Position numbers and translations under genes: made by a program. From the NCBI GenBank assembly GCA_016756695.1, contig CP066701.1:4174001-4238000 (forward strand): DNA of 64,000 nucleotides, written 5' to 3'. The notes under the pieces are model-generated. The model ran no database searches and had not been told where the DNA came from. It saw only the letters and a program-made list of their open reading frames with translations. Shown here piece after piece: positions 63,721 to 64,000 of this stretch (within the stretch, counting starts at the first letter, position 1; each line of letters opens with the position of its first letter). The stretch is from Heyndrickxia sporothermodurans (GTDB lineage Bacteria > Bacillota > Bacilli > Bacillales > Bacillaceae_C).

Positions 63721-64000
63721 TCTGATTTCTCACCTTCCATTCTTCAATCGACTGTTTAATTGCCGGAATATATTTTTTTGTTTCCTCTTCTCCTATCTTA
63801 ATGATTTCTTCAATATTTGTAAAAGCTCTTGAACTATAAAGTGAAACATCCGGTTGGATGAAAAAATCGGATATTGTCTCATAATTTGTCGTATTTTCCA
63901 TTTGTAGTATATCAATACTTTGCATTATGACATCATAAATATTCGTAATTTCTGCATCTCTTTTTACGAATGAAACATCTACTCCAATTATAATGTCGGA
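63710..64000 (-). CDS. ylbK: Patatin-like phospholipase YlbK, C-terminal fragment
   Basis: The gene enters from the right edge; only its last 96 codons are seen. The frame is open to the end of the window and reads DIIIGVDVSF...TNIYDVIMQSIDILQ, then LYSSRAFTNIEEIIKIGEEE, which fits the C-terminal part of RssA/YlbK-type patatin esterases. The catalytic GxSxG is outside the window. It overlaps ylbL by 11 bases. Confidence 0.85.
   Translation of the reverse strand, partial: SDIIIGVDVSFVKRDAEITNIYDVIMQSIDILQMENTTNYETISDFFIQPDVSLYSSRAFTNIEEIIKIGEEETKKYIPAIKQSIEEWKVRNQNET

Overview
The window is a chromosomal segment of an endospore-forming, AT-rich member of the Bacillaceae. The evidence is the gene content and order: a PyrR-attenuated pyr operon, ileS with a T-box leader, divIVA with the ylm/sepF genes, spoIIGA-sigE-sigG, the division and cell wall (dcw) cluster with the sporulation genes spoVD and spoVE, and the ylbK-ylbQ region. 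These follow the Bacillus subtilis order closely, almost all on the minus strand. I do not name a species.

Layout, left to right. (1) 1-1212: start of an amino acid permease (minus), then a small plus-strand pair, an ArsR-type repressor with its own tandem operators and a VOC/glyoxalase-fold protein. (2) 1231-13080: the whole pyrimidine operon read right to left (pyrR, pyrP, pyrB, pyrC, carA, carB, pyrK, pyrD, pyrF, pyrE), with three PyrR-binding attenuators in front of pyrR, pyrP and pyrB. (3) 13081-18110: pseudouridine synthase, lspA, ylyA and ileS with its T-box. (4) 18118-22298: divIVA, ylmH, ylmG, sepF, ylmE, ylmD, ylmC. (5) 22418-25205: sigG, sigE and spoIIGA with a Spo0A-type promoter. 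(6) 25342-46600: ftsZ, ftsA, sbp, then an insertion sequence nest, then ylxX, ylxW, divIB, spoVE, murD, mraY, a small MurF-like gene, murE, spoVD, pbpB, ftsL, rsmH, mraZ. (7) 46640-52934: bshC, a DUF3397 membrane protein, a ketopantoate-reductase-like gene and a three-gene biotin-dependent acyl-CoA carboxylase. (8) 53000-58988: a frameshifted zinc-ribbon transposase and a second copy of the insertion sequence nest. (9) 59086-64000: ylbP, gerR, rpmF, ylbN, ylbM, ylbL and the end of ylbK.

The most unusual structure is the pair of nested insertion sequences. An IS66-type element (8-bp target duplication GTTGACCA) sits inside an IS1182-like element, between that element's promoter and its transposase gene. 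The ~3.98 kb nest occurs twice in direct orientation, and each copy has its own 4-bp target duplication (TTTT and AATT). So the nest appears to have moved as one unit, carried by the outer element's ends. One copy has split the dcw cluster exactly in front of the sbp ribosome-binding site; a SigH-like promoter lies downstream of the break, in front of ftsA-ftsZ. The two copies differ mainly by single-base indels that break the transposase genes in different places.

Two features of the dcw cluster also stand out. murG and murB, normally between spoVE and divIB, are not there. A 147-residue protein resembling only the N-terminal domain of MurF is tightly packed between murE and mraY. Regulatory sites readable from sequence include a promoter/operator giving a probably leaderless arsR transcript, 10-bp-phased GTGG repeats upstream of mraZ, a spoIIG promoter with the atypical 22-bp spacer, and a consensus sigma-A promoter before ylbN-rpmF.
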